49,006 nucleotides of DNA from Myxococcales bacterium (GCA_012514535.1 JAAZAA010000135.1:1-49006); one strand, 5' to 3'; positions 32,958 through 41,418 are shown, counted from the stretch's first letter. The notes: a model not told the origin generated them from the letters alone. Program-made: numbers and translations.

Positions 32958-34063
32958 GGATTTCCTCCTAAATGCACGATGAGGCCCAGGGACCCGGCCC
33001 AGGCCAGGGGGGCGGGCCGGAGCACCTCGAACTCCTCGTCGCTCGCCCCCTGGACGACGAACCGGCGGGTGTTCCCCGTGAACCGGGGGAGAGCCCGGAG
33101 CCCGAGCTCGAGCTGGAGCGACTGGGACAAGACCAGGCGCGCCACCGCGTGAGCCCCCACGCCAGCGAGGAGGCGGGCCTTGCGGCCGGCGGAGAGCTCC
33201 GGAGCGCCCTCGATCTCCGCTTGCTCGAGCTCGAGCCCCACCAGGGGGCCCGCTCCGAAGGACCAGCGGTTCCGCTCGAGGAGGAACAGTCCGGAGGCGA
33301 AGAGCCACGAGCTCTGGGTGGCGAGGCGGAGGCCCTGCTCGTCGACGGAGCGGGCCGCGAGGGGCCAGGTGGCGTCGAGGACGAGCTGGATCCAGCTGCC
33401 CCCAGGAATTCCAACCCCCAAGCCCGCCCCCGGCGCGAGGGGGGCGTGGACGGTGGTGGTCCCCCGGAGGGTCCAGGAGGAGGACGCGGGCGCTCGGTGG
33501 TCCGCACCGCCAGGGGCTCGGGACGGGTGCAGGGGGAGCGCGTCCGGTGCCGGCGGCGGATCCGGTTCGTGGAGGGGTTCGGGTCGTTCGGCGGGGGGCT
33601 CGTGTCCTGCCGGGTGGCGTCCCGCGGGCTCGTGTCCCGAGGAGCCGGGCCCCACGGACTCCCGTCCCGTGGGCTCCTCCGGCGCGTCGGAGGAGGGGGG
33701 CGCCTCCTCCGGGAGCAAGGTCGGCTCGTCGACGCCGCTCATCTGCTGGAAGAAGCGCTCGAGCACCAGGGCGATGACCTCGGCGGCGTCCGTGCAGCCC
33801 AGGGACGCCAACGGGAGCTCACGGCGGAGGAGCTCCGTGCCGTTCGCGTCCCGCAGGGTGAGGAGCAACACGTCCGCATCCCGATCGCCTCCCCGCACCA
33901 CGGCGAAGCGCGCCTCGTAGGGGCCACCCCCCACGACGCCGAGACGTGAGCGTACGGCTTGCCGCACGGGTTCGAGCGGTGGACAGAGCGCGTCCGGCGT
34001 GTCCGTCTCGACGTGCAGGCCGGTTGCTCCCAGGGCGAAGAGAAACCAGAGGCCCCCGACCAT
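32954..34063 (-). CDS. Exported protein with Pro-rich linker and beta-barrel-like C-terminus
   Basis: 369 aa; not assigned to a family. ATG 34063 starts a signal peptide (MVGGLWFLFALGATGLHVET). An N-terminal domain of about 110 residues (SRLGVVGGGPYEARFAVV, ELLRRELPLASLGCTDAAEV) precedes about 85 residues of Pro/Glu/His-rich linker (HEPAGRHPAGHEPPAERPEP type). The last about 150 residues alternate polar and hydrophobic strands (WLFASGLFLLERNRWSFGAG, SLGLIVHL), resembling an outer-membrane beta-barrel or autotransporter-like fold. First gene of the sigma operon: its last codons contain the sigma Shine-Dalgarno. It might be a surface sensor whose state is relayed through the TPR protein to the sigma factor; that is inference. 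Confidence 0.78.
   Translation of the reverse strand: MVGGLWFLFALGATGLHVETDTPDALCPPLEPVRQAVRSRLGVVGGGPYEARFAVVRGGDRDADVLLLTLRDANGTELLRRELPLASLGCTDAAEVIALVLERFFQQMSGVDEPTLLPEEAPPSSDAPEEPTGRESVGPGSSGHEPAGRHPAGHEPPAERPEPLHEPDPPPAPDALPLHPSRAPGGADHRAPASSSWTLRGTTTVHAPLAPGAGLGVGIPGGSWIQLVLDATWPLAARSVDEQGLRLATQSSWLFASGLFLLERNRWSFGAGPLVGLELEQAEIEGAPELSAGRKARLLAGVGAHAVARLVLSQSLQLELGLRALPRFTGNTRRFVVQGASDEEFEVLRPAPLAWAGSLGLIVHLGGNP
32964..32969 (-). promoter_or_regulatory. AGGAGG ribosome-binding site that fixes the sigma factor start
   Basis: A perfect AGGAGG, 6 nt before GTG 32957, sits inside the end of the upstream gene. It decides the longer sigma start and shows re-initiation-type coupling. Confidence 0.85.
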
Positions 34064-34252
34064 CGGTGCGTTCCTACAAGACTCCAGCCGGTCCCGCCAC
34101 GGGCGAGAGGCGGCGCTCGCGTCGTCGTGTGTGGAAACCTCGGACGGTGGGCGCGACCCGGGGCAAGCCCGGTGCCTCCTCCGTGACACGTCGGCGGACG
34201 CGTCGGTTCACGTCCACCTGGCGACGCGAACTGGGCTACGTTGCTGCGCGCC

Positions 34253-35911
34253 ATGCCTTCCCCGATCTCCGATCCCAGCGCCAGGAATTTGGTCGCGGGG
34301 CCGGCCCGCCGGGCCTCGTCCAGGGAGACTGGATTTGCTGCCGCCCTGGCGAGGGCGGCGGCCTTGACCCTGCTGGCCCCGGTGCTCTGCCAGTGCGGCG
34401 GCACCGAGGTGCTGGGGGACAAGCCGACCTCCTCCTGCGACCTCGCGGACTACGACGTGGAGGACGGCGGCCAGCAAAAGATCGAGATCGCGACGTTCTG
34501 GTCGAGCGACGCGGAGAGCGCGGCGTTCCGCGTGTTGCAGAAGGCCGCGGTCGCGCGGGACTACGTGATCTCGACGACGGACCGGCGGGATCGCGATCAC
34601 CAGCAGACCAGCCTGAAGGCATGGCTCGTGAACGACAGCGATCCGCTGCCCGACGCCTTCCAGGTGAACGGAGGCTCGGACGTGCTGCAGTGGGTGGACG
34701 AGGAGGAGACGCAGCTCTGCCCGCTGACCCGCCTGGACGAGAGGTACGGGTTCTCGAGCTCCTTCTTCGCGGCCACGTTGGCGCCCGTGTCCTGTCGCGG
34801 GACCCTGTACGGCCTCCCCGTGGGCGTGCACCGGTTGAACGTGATCTTTTACAACGAGGCTCTGATCGCAGGCCTGCGCGCGGAGGCGGAGGCCCAGGGC
34901 GTGACGCTCCAGCGCCCCGAGGAGCTCGAGACCATCGACGCGTTCATCGAGCACCTCGGAGCGATCGCGTCCCTGGAGGTGCAGTCCGAGGAGGGGGCGC
35001 CCATCGTCCCCCTGGCCCTCGACGCGATGAACACCTGGCCCCTCGCGGTGCTCGCCTTCGAGAACGTCATGGCGGCCCACGGCGGAGGGCTCTACGAGAC
35101 CGTGTGGAAGGGGCAGGAGGCCATGCGCGCGCAGAAGGGAGCCAGCGCCCTCGGTGATGGCGAGGCGTCCCTGCGGGCGGGGCTCTCCCGGGTGGTCGAG
35201 GACATCCAGGCCCTGGGCGCTTACAGCAACTTCTCGGAGGCGTACCGGGAGGCGGCGGAGCCGTTCCACGTGGACGGCGGCTTCCGTTGGCAGAGCGCCC
35301 TCGACATGGTCGCTCGCGGACTGGCGGCGTACACGGTCATGGGCGACTGGGGGTGGGCCCAGATCGGCGCCCAGGGGGACACGGTGCGCTCGATGCCGTT
35401 CCCGGGCACCGCCCACGCGTTCATCTACACGCCCGACTCCTTCGCGGTGCCGCGCCGCGGGGGCTCCGACGGCTCGGGGGCGCACATGTGGCTCAAGGAG
35501 GTGGTGGCAGACGTGGAGACGCAGATCGCCTTCGCTCAGGTCAAGCAGTCGATCCCCGCGGTGCAGGGCCTCTCCGACGAGCAGCTCACGACTCTCGGCA
35601 ACCAGCGACTCGCCGAGTCGTATCGGGAGTTCGAGCGCTGTCAGGATCCGAAGAGCGACTGTCAGCTACTCCTGGCCGTCTCCGGGCTCGGGCCGTCGCC
35701 CGCGGCGGATCCGTGCTTCGACGAGGTGGGGCGGCTCGTGGCGCGGGTCGCGGGTCTCGTCTCGGAGGAGGATCGCGAGGCGCAGGAGGAGGGAGCGCTC
35801 CGTGAGTGCCCCTTGCCCTTTCCGGTGGAGCCCGACGCTGCGGGGCGCGAGCTCGTCGAGCGGCTCGTGCGCGAGTCTCGGGAGCCGTTCGCGGCGGATT
35901 GTCGAGACTGA
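34253..35911 (+). CDS. Orphan extracellular solute-binding lipoprotein (sugar ABC-type)
   Basis: 552 aa from ATG 34253 (an in-frame TTG lies at 34241). The signal has a lipobox-like VLCQC. The mature part has the order of family 1 periplasmic binding proteins: IEIATFWSSDAESAAFRVLQ, DAFQVNGGSDVLQWV, LYGLPVGVHRLNVIFYNEAL, LDAMNTWPLAVLAFENVMAA, AYTVMGDWGWAQIG, and FPGTAHAFIYTPDSFAVP near the ligand cleft. Sugars or oligosaccharides are the usual ligands. A C-terminal extension of about 90 residues with several Cys (RCQDPKSDCQ, DPCFDE, ECPLPF, DCRD) is longer than usual. No ABC permease or ATPase gene adjoins, so uptake would need a distant transporter, or the protein acts as a sensor. Confidence 0.85.
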   Translation: MPSPISDPSARNLVAGPARRASSRETGFAAALARAAALTLLAPVLCQCGGTEVLGDKPTSSCDLADYDVEDGGQQKIEIATFWSSDAESAAFRVLQKAAVARDYVISTTDRRDRDHQQTSLKAWLVNDSDPLPDAFQVNGGSDVLQWVDEEETQLCPLTRLDERYGFSSSFFAATLAPVSCRGTLYGLPVGVHRLNVIFYNEALIAGLRAEAEAQGVTLQRPEELETIDAFIEHLGAIASLEVQSEEGAPIVPLALDAMNTWPLAVLAFENVMAAHGGGLYETVWKGQEAMRAQKGASALGDGEASLRAGLSRVVEDIQALGAYSNFSEAYREAAEPFHVDGGFRWQSALDMVARGLAAYTVMGDWGWAQIGAQGDTVRSMPFPGTAHAFIYTPDSFAVPRRGGSDGSGAHMWLKEVVADVETQIAFAQVKQSIPAVQGLSDEQLTTLGNQRLAESYREFERCQDPKSDCQLLLAVSGLGPSPAADPCFDEVGRLVARVAGLVSEEDREAQEEGALRECPLPFPVEPDAAGRELVERLVRESREPFAADCRD

Positions 35912-36014
35912 GACGCGCGGCGTGGGGGGATCGGGGGCGCCTGCGGGGAGGAGGGTGGATCGAGGGACGCGCGGGAGGTAGCCGTGACCCCTGGAGAGAA
36001 TAGAGTGCTCGAGG

Positions 36015-36050
36015 GCGGCTCGGTGCGCGGCTCCGTGCGCGGCTCGGTGC
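36015..36050. repeat. 12-bp tandem repeat GCGGCTCGGTGC, three copies
   Basis: Three units; the middle one carries a single G-to-C change. It lies in the 227-bp spacer between the convergent solute-binding and acyl-CoA dehydrogenase genes, which holds no other recognised feature. Confidence 0.7.
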
Positions 36051-36138
36051 GCGGGGTCGTCGCGTCGCGGCCTTGGGGAGCTGCTTCGAGGCGAAGGGGC
36101 GCGTCTGAGGCTTCGAGTGGGCGCTGAGAACGGGGGCG

Positions 36139-37314
36139 TCAGCGGGGGAGCTGGCGGGCGATCTGCTTGGCGATCGTGGCGAGCTGCATGTTGCTGGTGC
36201 CCTCGTAGATCTTTCCGATCTTCGCGTCGCGGTAGAACTTCTCCACCGGGTACTCGCGGATGAACCCGACGCCGCCGAAGAGGTCGACGGCCGTCGACGC
36301 GGTGCGCTCCGCCACCTCCGACGCCATGAGCTTGGCCATGGCCGCCTCCGTGAGGAAGTCCGCGCCGACGTCCTTGAGCCGCGCGGCGTTGTAGACGAAC
36401 AGGCGCGCGGCCTCGACGTCCATCGCCATGCGGGCGATCTGGAACTGCACCCCCTGGAAATCCGCGATGCGCTTGCCGAACTGCTCCCGCTCGTGGACGT
36501 AACGGACCGCGTGCTCGAAGGCCCCCGCGGCGATGCCGAGCATCTGGGCGCCGATGCCGATGCGCCCTTCGTTCAAGGTCTCGATGGCGATCTTGTAGCC
36601 CTTGCCGACCTCGCCCAGCACGTTCGCTTCGGGCACTTCGGCGTCGTCGAGCATCAGCTCACAGGTGCTCGAGGCGCGGATGCCCAGCTTGTCTTCCTTC
36701 TTGCCCACGGAGAACCCCGGGAAGTCTCGCTCCACGAGGAACGCGGTGATGCCGCGGTAGCCTTGGGCCGGGTCCACGTTCGCGAAGACGATGAACAGGG
36801 AGCTCTCGGCGGCGTTGGTGATCCAGAGCTTGCGGCCGTTGAGCACCCACCGATCGCCCTTCTTCTCGGCGCGGGCCTTGAGGGCGAAGGCGTCGCTCCC
36901 GCTCGAGGCTTCGCTCAGGGCGTAGGAGCCGACCCACTCGCTGGCGAGGCGGGGGAGGTACCGCTGCTTCTGGTCGTCGTTGCCCCAGCGCAGCAGCGCG
37001 TTGGCGACGAGGGTGTTCTGCACGTCCACCAGCACGGACACGCTGGCGTCCACGGTGGCCAGGGCCTCGACCGCGAGGATCGCGTTGAAGAAGCTGGAGC
37101 CCGCGCCGCCGTACTCCTCCGGGATCTCGATGCCCATCACGCCCAGGCGGAACAGCTCCGGCAGCAGGGAGCGGTCCAGGGTCGCCGTCGCGTCCATGTC
37201 GTGGACGAGGGGGGCGATGCGCTCCCGCGCGAAGCCGAGCACCGCGTCGCGGAACAGGAGCTGCTCTTCGTCCAACTGGGTGAGAGGGCGCGGCGCATCG
37301 GACATGGAGAACAT
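36139..37314 (-). CDS. Short/branched-chain acyl-CoA dehydrogenase
   Basis: FAD enzyme, 391 aa from ATG 37314 (or 388 from ATG 37305; neither has a clear Shine-Dalgarno). It oxidises acyl-CoA to the 2-enoyl-CoA, passing electrons to ETF. Motifs closely follow mitochondrial ACADSB: IPEEYGGAGSSFF, YALSEASSGSDAFALKARA (FAD-binding region), WITNAAESSLFIVFANVD, LGIRASSTCELML, LNEGRIGIGAQMLGIA, EREQFGKRIADFQGVQFQIA, and IYEGTSNMQL with the catalytic Glu. The 2-methylbutyryl/isobutyryl-CoA step of isoleucine/valine breakdown is the likely role. It is divergent from aroC and unlinked to other beta-oxidation genes. Confidence 0.93.
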   Translation of the reverse strand: MFSMSDAPRPLTQLDEEQLLFRDAVLGFARERIAPLVHDMDATATLDRSLLPELFRLGVMGIEIPEEYGGAGSSFFNAILAVEALATVDASVSVLVDVQNTLVANALLRWGNDDQKQRYLPRLASEWVGSYALSEASSGSDAFALKARAEKKGDRWVLNGRKLWITNAAESSLFIVFANVDPAQGYRGITAFLVERDFPGFSVGKKEDKLGIRASSTCELMLDDAEVPEANVLGEVGKGYKIAIETLNEGRIGIGAQMLGIAAGAFEHAVRYVHEREQFGKRIADFQGVQFQIARMAMDVEAARLFVYNAARLKDVGADFLTEAAMAKLMASEVAERTASTAVDLFGGVGFIREYPVEKFYRDAKIGKIYEGTSNMQLATIAKQIARQLPR

Positions 37315-37466
37315 GGTCGACCGGCGCGGGGCGCGGTTCAAGGTCTTCGTCGAGCGCCTCGGTGCGGCCTCGGGGGTGTCCTGGGCGGCCCTGGCGTGGT
37401 CCAAGGGGGGCGCCGGTGGTAAGCAGCGCTCCGCGGCTCGCGCAGCGCGGCCCCCTCAGGAGACCC

Positions 37467-38594
37467 ATGGCAGGCAACAGCTTTGGACAAGCATTCCGCG
37501 TCACCACCGCCGGTGAATCCCACGGGCCGGGCAACGTGGTCATCATCGATGGGTGCCCGCCGGGCATCGAGCTGGCGGTGGAGGACCTCCAGGTGGATCT
37601 GGCGCGGCGTCGCCCGGGTCAGAGCAAGGTGGTGACCCAGCGACAGGAAGCCGACGAGCCGGAGATCCTCTCGGGGGTGTTCGAGGGCCGCACCACCGGC
37701 ACGAGCATCGCGATCCTCGTGCGCAACACGGATCAGCGCAGCCGCGACTACACGGAGATCGCGCAGACGTACCGCCCGGGGCACGCGGACTACACCTTCG
37801 ATGCCAAGTACGGCTTCCGGGACTACCGCGGCGGGGGGCGCTCGAGCGCGCGCGAGACCGTGGCGCGGGTCGCCGCGGGCGCCGTCGCGAAGAAGCTCAT
37901 CCGTGAGGCCTTCGGGGGCGAGGTGCTCGCTTACGTCAAGCAGGTGGGGCCCCTGGTGGCGGAGGTGGATCCGGACGCGGTCACCTTCGACCAGATCGAG
38001 CGCCTGCCCGACGGGGAGCCGAACATCGTGCGCTGCCCGGATCCGGCGGTCGCCGGGCAGATGGTCGATCTCATCCAGGCCCTGCGCAAAGATCAGGACT
38101 CCATCGGCGGGACGGCGGAGATCGTCGCGCGCAACGTGCCCGCGGGGTTGGGGGAGCCCGTCTTCGACAAGCTCAAGGCGGATCTGGCCAAGGCGCTGTT
38201 CAGCTTGCCCGCCGTCTTGGGCGTGGAGTACGGCGTGGGCTTCGGCTGCGCCACCCTGCGCGGCAGCGAGAACAACGATCCGTTCGTCACCAAGACCACC
38301 GCGGATGGGCGCGTCGTCACGACCACCGAGAGCAACCGGCACGGGGGCATGCTCGGGGGGATCTCCTCGGGGCTGCCCATCGTGCTGCGGGCGGCGGTGA
38401 AGCCCACGAGCAGCTTGCCGCGGGAGCAGCGCACGGTGACGCGCAGTGGCGAAGAGACCACCATCCGCACCAAGGGGCGCCACGATCCCTGCCTCTTGCC
38501 GCGCTTCATCCCCATGGCCGAGGCGATGGTCGCCCTCGTGCTGGCGGATCACTGGCTCCGCTGGCGCGGTCAGATGGAAGGGCTCGCCCGCTGA
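37467..38594 (+). CDS. aroC: Chorismate synthase
   Basis: Last step of the shikimate pathway: 5-enolpyruvylshikimate-3-phosphate to chorismate, needing reduced FMN. 375 aa, of usual length. ATG 37467 follows AGGAG at 4 nt. Signature motifs: GESHGPGNVVIIDGCPPG near the N-terminus, RRRPGQSKVVTQRQEAD, GRTTGTSIAILVRNTDQRS, RPGHADYTFDAKYGFRDYRG, GGRSSARETVARVAAGAVAKK, ESNRHGGMLGGISSGLPIV, KGRHDPCLLPRFIPMAEAM. All expected FMN and phosphate-binding Arg/His segments are present. No other aro gene adjoins. A PL14-like gene starts 17 bp after the stop on the same strand. Confidence 0.98.
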   Translation: MAGNSFGQAFRVTTAGESHGPGNVVIIDGCPPGIELAVEDLQVDLARRRPGQSKVVTQRQEADEPEILSGVFEGRTTGTSIAILVRNTDQRSRDYTEIAQTYRPGHADYTFDAKYGFRDYRGGGRSSARETVARVAAGAVAKKLIREAFGGEVLAYVKQVGPLVAEVDPDAVTFDQIERLPDGEPNIVRCPDPAVAGQMVDLIQALRKDQDSIGGTAEIVARNVPAGLGEPVFDKLKADLAKALFSLPAVLGVEYGVGFGCATLRGSENNDPFVTKTTADGRVVTTTESNRHGGMLGGISSGLPIVLRAAVKPTSSLPREQRTVTRSGEETTIRTKGRHDPCLLPRFIPMAEAMVALVLADHWLRWRGQMEGLAR

Positions 38595-38611
38595 GCGGCA
38601 CCCTGCTCGAG

Positions 38612-39484
38612 GTGACGTTCGGGCATCGCGGCGTGGGGCCTTACGGGCGCCGCGCCGTCGAGGAGGACTTCGGGGACGTCACCGTCCTGCACGGAGTCAT
38701 CCGGGACGGTGTCGCCCGGGACGGAGTCACGGCGCGTGGTGTTTCGCCGCAAGGTATCGCGGCGCAGGGTGTTTCGCCGCGAGGTGTCGCTCTGCAAGGT
38801 GTCGCTCTGCAGAGTGGAGACGCACGGGGTGGCGCCGCCGGGCGGCTCGCGGTGGTGGAGGACGCCGAGCGGGGGCGGGTGCTGCGAGTCCATTACCCTG
38901 CGGGACGTGTCGGTCCCGAGGGGGGCGGCGCGGAGTTTCGGGTGCGCTTGCCGGGCGACGACGATCTCCGTTGCGCGTACTGGGTGCGCTTCGGGGAGGG
39001 GTTCGATTTCGTGCGAGGGGGCAAGCTGCCGGGGCTCGCCGGGGGCACGGCGCCGACCGGCGGAGCGCGGGCGACGGGCACGAACGGCTTCAGCGCGCGG
39101 ATGATGTGGCGCGCGGGCGGCGCCGTCGTGCAGTACCTCTACTCTCCGGAGCAGACGGGCGTCTGGGGCGACGATCTGCCCTACGACGTGCCGGGCGCGG
39201 GCGGGGCGCGGCGCCGCTTCCGCGCCGGCCGGTGGCATCACGTGGAGCACCGGGTGCGCTTGAACACGCCGGGAGAGAGGGACGGGGTGGTGCAGGGCTG
39301 GTTCGATGGGGAGCTGGCCCTCGATCGCCGAGGGCTGCGCTTTCGCGACGCAGACACGTTCACCATCGATTGGCTGTTCTTCAGCACGTTCTTTGGGGGC
39401 AACGAGCCCGATTGGGCGCCGACCAGGGACGAGCACGTCGACTTCGACGGCTTCGTCGTCCGGGCGACGCGCGCCAGCGGCTGA
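38612..39484 (+). CDS. PL14-like polysaccharide lyase-family protein with a GVxxx repeat
   Basis: 290 aa from GTG 38612. The body resembles the polysaccharide lyase family 14 jelly-roll: GAEFRVRLP, CAYWVRFGEGFDFVRGGKLPGLAGG, FSARMMWRAGGAVVQYLY, RAGRWHHVEHRVRLNTPGERDGVVQGWFDGELAL, WLFFSTFFGGN, DEHVDFDGFVV. PL14 enzymes cleave uronate polymers such as alginate or glucuronan. The N-terminal strand (FGHRGVGPYGRRAVEEDFG) is separated from the rest by eight 5-residue repeats (residues 28-67), absent from typical relatives as I recall them. No signal peptide is visible from this start, which is odd for a lyase. It lies 17 bp downstream of aroC and may be co-transcribed. Activity is uncertain. Confidence 0.78.
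   Translation: MTFGHRGVGPYGRRAVEEDFGDVTVLHGVIRDGVARDGVTARGVSPQGIAAQGVSPRGVALQGVALQSGDARGGAAGRLAVVEDAERGRVLRVHYPAGRVGPEGGGAEFRVRLPGDDDLRCAYWVRFGEGFDFVRGGKLPGLAGGTAPTGGARATGTNGFSARMMWRAGGAVVQYLYSPEQTGVWGDDLPYDVPGAGGARRRFRAGRWHHVEHRVRLNTPGERDGVVQGWFDGELALDRRGLRFRDADTFTIDWLFFSTFFGGNEPDWAPTRDEHVDFDGFVVRATRASG
38693..38812 (+). repeat. 15-bp in-frame repeat, eight GVxxx units
   Basis: Units read GVIRD, GVARD, GVTAR, GVSPQ, GIAAQ, GVSPR, GVALQ, GVALQ. The last two differ at one synonymous base, and units 4 and 6 by two bases (one synonymous). Recent and older duplications are therefore mixed. Confidence 0.85.
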
Positions 39485-39500
39485 GGCGGTCGCTGCGGGA

Positions 39501-39932
39501 TCACTCGAGCCAGCGGCGCATCTCGGCGCTGCGGACGAGCCCGCTCTGCTCCCGGACCTTCTGCCCGCCCTGGAACACGACGAAGTGCGGGATGGCCCGG
39601 GCGCCGTGCTGGGCGGCGAGCCCGGGGTGCGCCTCCGTGTCCACCTTGAGGACGACGGCGCGCCCCGCCATGTCCTGGGCCACCCGCTGGACCTCCGGGG
39701 CCGCCATGCGACAGGGGCCGCACCACGCCGCCCAGAAATCCACGAGCACGGGGACGGGCGACTCGCGCACGATGGCCTCGAAGCTCGCTGCCGAGTCGAC
39801 GTCGATGGGCGCCGTCGGGGGAGGCAGAGGCGCCTTGCAGGAGCCGCAGCGGCCGGTGCTGGCGAGGTGCCGGGCGGGGACGCGGTTGCTCGCGCCGCAG
39901 GCGCTGCAGGTGCGGATCTGGGAGTAGCTCAT
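39501..39932 (-). CDS. trxC: Thioredoxin 2 with N-terminal zinc ribbon
   Basis: Cytoplasmic disulfide reductase of 143 aa. The N-terminus has two Cys pairs (C9/C12 and C29/C32) forming the zinc-binding domain that distinguishes thioredoxin 2 from thioredoxin 1. The thioredoxin fold follows with DFWAAWCGPCRMAAPE (active-site C71/C74) and the cis-Pro in RAIPHFVVF, where His replaces the usual Thr. It converges on the PL14-like gene with 16 bp between stops. The zinc form is typically linked to redox stress. Confidence 0.93.
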   Translation of the reverse strand: MSYSQIRTCSACGASNRVPARHLASTGRCGSCKAPLPPPTAPIDVDSAASFEAIVRESPVPVLVDFWAAWCGPCRMAAPEVQRVAQDMAGRAVVLKVDTEAHPGLAAQHGARAIPHFVVFQGGQKVREQSGLVRSAEMRRWLE

Positions 39933-40056
39933 GTGGTGTCCGTCCTCGTGTCGGAGGCCCTTCCCCTCAATGTAACCACTCCACCGGGCTGTCGAGGTGC
40001 GCGGCGGCGCGGCGCGCGCTGCGGGCGCCGACAGCGGCGCCGCAAAGCAGCCGGCG

Positions 40057-40641
40057 TCAGGTGGTCGACGGATCGAGCCAACGGGGAGCCGCGGGAGGCC
40101 GGTGGTCGTCGAGGCGCTGCAGAAGCCGCGCTGGCGCGTCGTCGACGAGCACGAGGTCTCTGTGCTCCTGGCGGACGAACCCCGCCGCGACGGTGTGATC
40201 CAGGAACGCGAGCAAATGCCCGAAGTAGCCGTTCACGTTCAGCAGACCGTAGGGTTTGCGGTGCAGCCCCAGCTGGCCCCAGGTCCAGATCTCGAAGAAC
40301 TCCTCCAGGGTCCCCAGCCCGCCCGGCAGCACGACGAAGCCGTCGGCCAGGGAGGCCATGAGCTGCTTGCGCTCGTGCATCGAGCCCACGACGCGCAGCT
40401 CCGTGAGCCCGGCGTGGGCGACCTCGCGGGTGGCGAGGTGCTCGGGGATGACGCCGATGACCTCTCCTCCGGCGCGCAAGGTCGCGTCGGCGACGAGCCC
40501 CATCATGCCGATGCCTCCGCCCCCGTAGATCAGCCGGCGTCCGCCGGACCCGAGCAGCTCGCCGAGGGCCTGGGCCGCCGCCCCGTGAGCGGGGTCGTCG
40601 CCCGTTCGGGCACCGCAGAATACGCAGACGTTCTTCAGCAC
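40057..40641 (-). CDS. LOG-family protein (nucleotide 5'-monophosphate phosphoribohydrolase type)
   Basis: 194 aa from GTG 40641. It opens with KNVCVFCGAR, then GRRLIYGGGGIGMMGLVADA, VIGVIPEHLA, the SMHERKQLMASLADGFVVLPGGLGTLEEFFEIWTWGQLG region with the family signature PGGLGTLEE, and LLNVNGYFGHLLAFLDHTVAAGF. LOG proteins release the base from cytokinin riboside or purine 5'-monophosphates; the conserved Arg and Glu residues of the active site are present. In bacteria without cytokinins the substrate is probably AMP or another nucleotide. Confidence 0.92.
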   Translation of the reverse strand: MLKNVCVFCGARTGDDPAHGAAAQALGELLGSGGRRLIYGGGGIGMMGLVADATLRAGGEVIGVIPEHLATREVAHAGLTELRVVGSMHERKQLMASLADGFVVLPGGLGTLEEFFEIWTWGQLGLHRKPYGLLNVNGYFGHLLAFLDHTVAAGFVRQEHRDLVLVDDAPARLLQRLDDHRPPAAPRWLDPSTT

Positions 40642-40815
40642 GGGGCGAGTATGGGCAGCGCGTCTCCGCGAGTCCACGCGAGGACGCGCGTCGGGGGACG
40701 GAGCGGACCCATGGAGCGTGCGACGGGGCGGGCGCACGTCACTGACGAGGACGCGCGCCGGGTGGCGGACTGGGCGGGTGCACGTCACCGAAGACGGTGT
40801 CGCTCCGAGGTTGGA

Positions 40816-41418
40816 TTACTTGGCGCAGCTCATCCGTGTCTTCAGGCTCCAGCGCGTCGACATGCCGACGGTGCTGGCGGTGATGCGCCCCTTTGGATCG
40901 ATGAAATAGTTCGTGGGGAACACGTTGATCCGGTAAGCATCGATGACCCCGTCGTTGCCGAGCAACACCGGATAGCGGGCGCCGCGCTCCTCGACGAAGC
41001 GACGCACCCCGGCGACGTTGTCTCCGTCGGCGGCGACCGTGAGCAGCACCTGATCGTCGCCGAGGGAGCTCGCCAGGTCGTTCAGGGCGCCCACCTCGTG
41101 GCGGCACACGCCGCACCAGGTGGCCCAGAAGTGCAGGAGCACGGTCTTGCCGGCGAAGTCGCTCAGACGCACCGTGTTGCCCTCGAGATCCGTCAGGGCG
41201 AAGTCCGGCGCCGGGGCGTCGCCAGCGGGGAGCAGACGGCGGGTCTGCCAGTGGCTCACGGCGAGGAAGACGCTCAGGGCGATCAGCACCTGCATGCCGA
41301 AGCGCAGGAGCTGGCGTCCGCGCGAGCGGCTCGGCGCGGCGTCGGCGGAGGGGCGCGGGGGCTCGTCGGGGGCGGGCTCCCGGGACGGATCGGGTTCGTC
41401 AGAAGGTGTCCGGCTCAC
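40816..41418 (-). CDS. Membrane-anchored TlpA-like thioredoxin-fold protein
   Basis: 200 aa from GTG 41418. An N-terminal Pro/Ser-rich cytoplasmic segment precedes one TM helix (GMQVLIALSVFLAVSHW), then a periplasmic redoxin/TlpA domain: APDFALTDLEGNTVRLSDFAGKTVLLHFWATWCGVCRHEV. WCGVC is the redox CxxC. The cis-Pro is in INVFPTNYFIDPKGRI. Such proteins reduce or form disulfides in envelope proteins or help cytochrome c maturation. The start lies 20 bp inside the end of the DTW gene, so the two are probably co-transcribed and coupled. The C-terminus ends in KTRMSCAK. Confidence 0.92.
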   Translation of the reverse strand: MSRTPSDEPDPSREPAPDEPPRPSADAAPSRSRGRQLLRFGMQVLIALSVFLAVSHWQTRRLLPAGDAPAPDFALTDLEGNTVRLSDFAGKTVLLHFWATWCGVCRHEVGALNDLASSLGDDQVLLTVAADGDNVAGVRRFVEERGARYPVLLGNDGVIDAYRINVFPTNYFIDPKGRITASTVGMSTRWSLKTRMSCAK

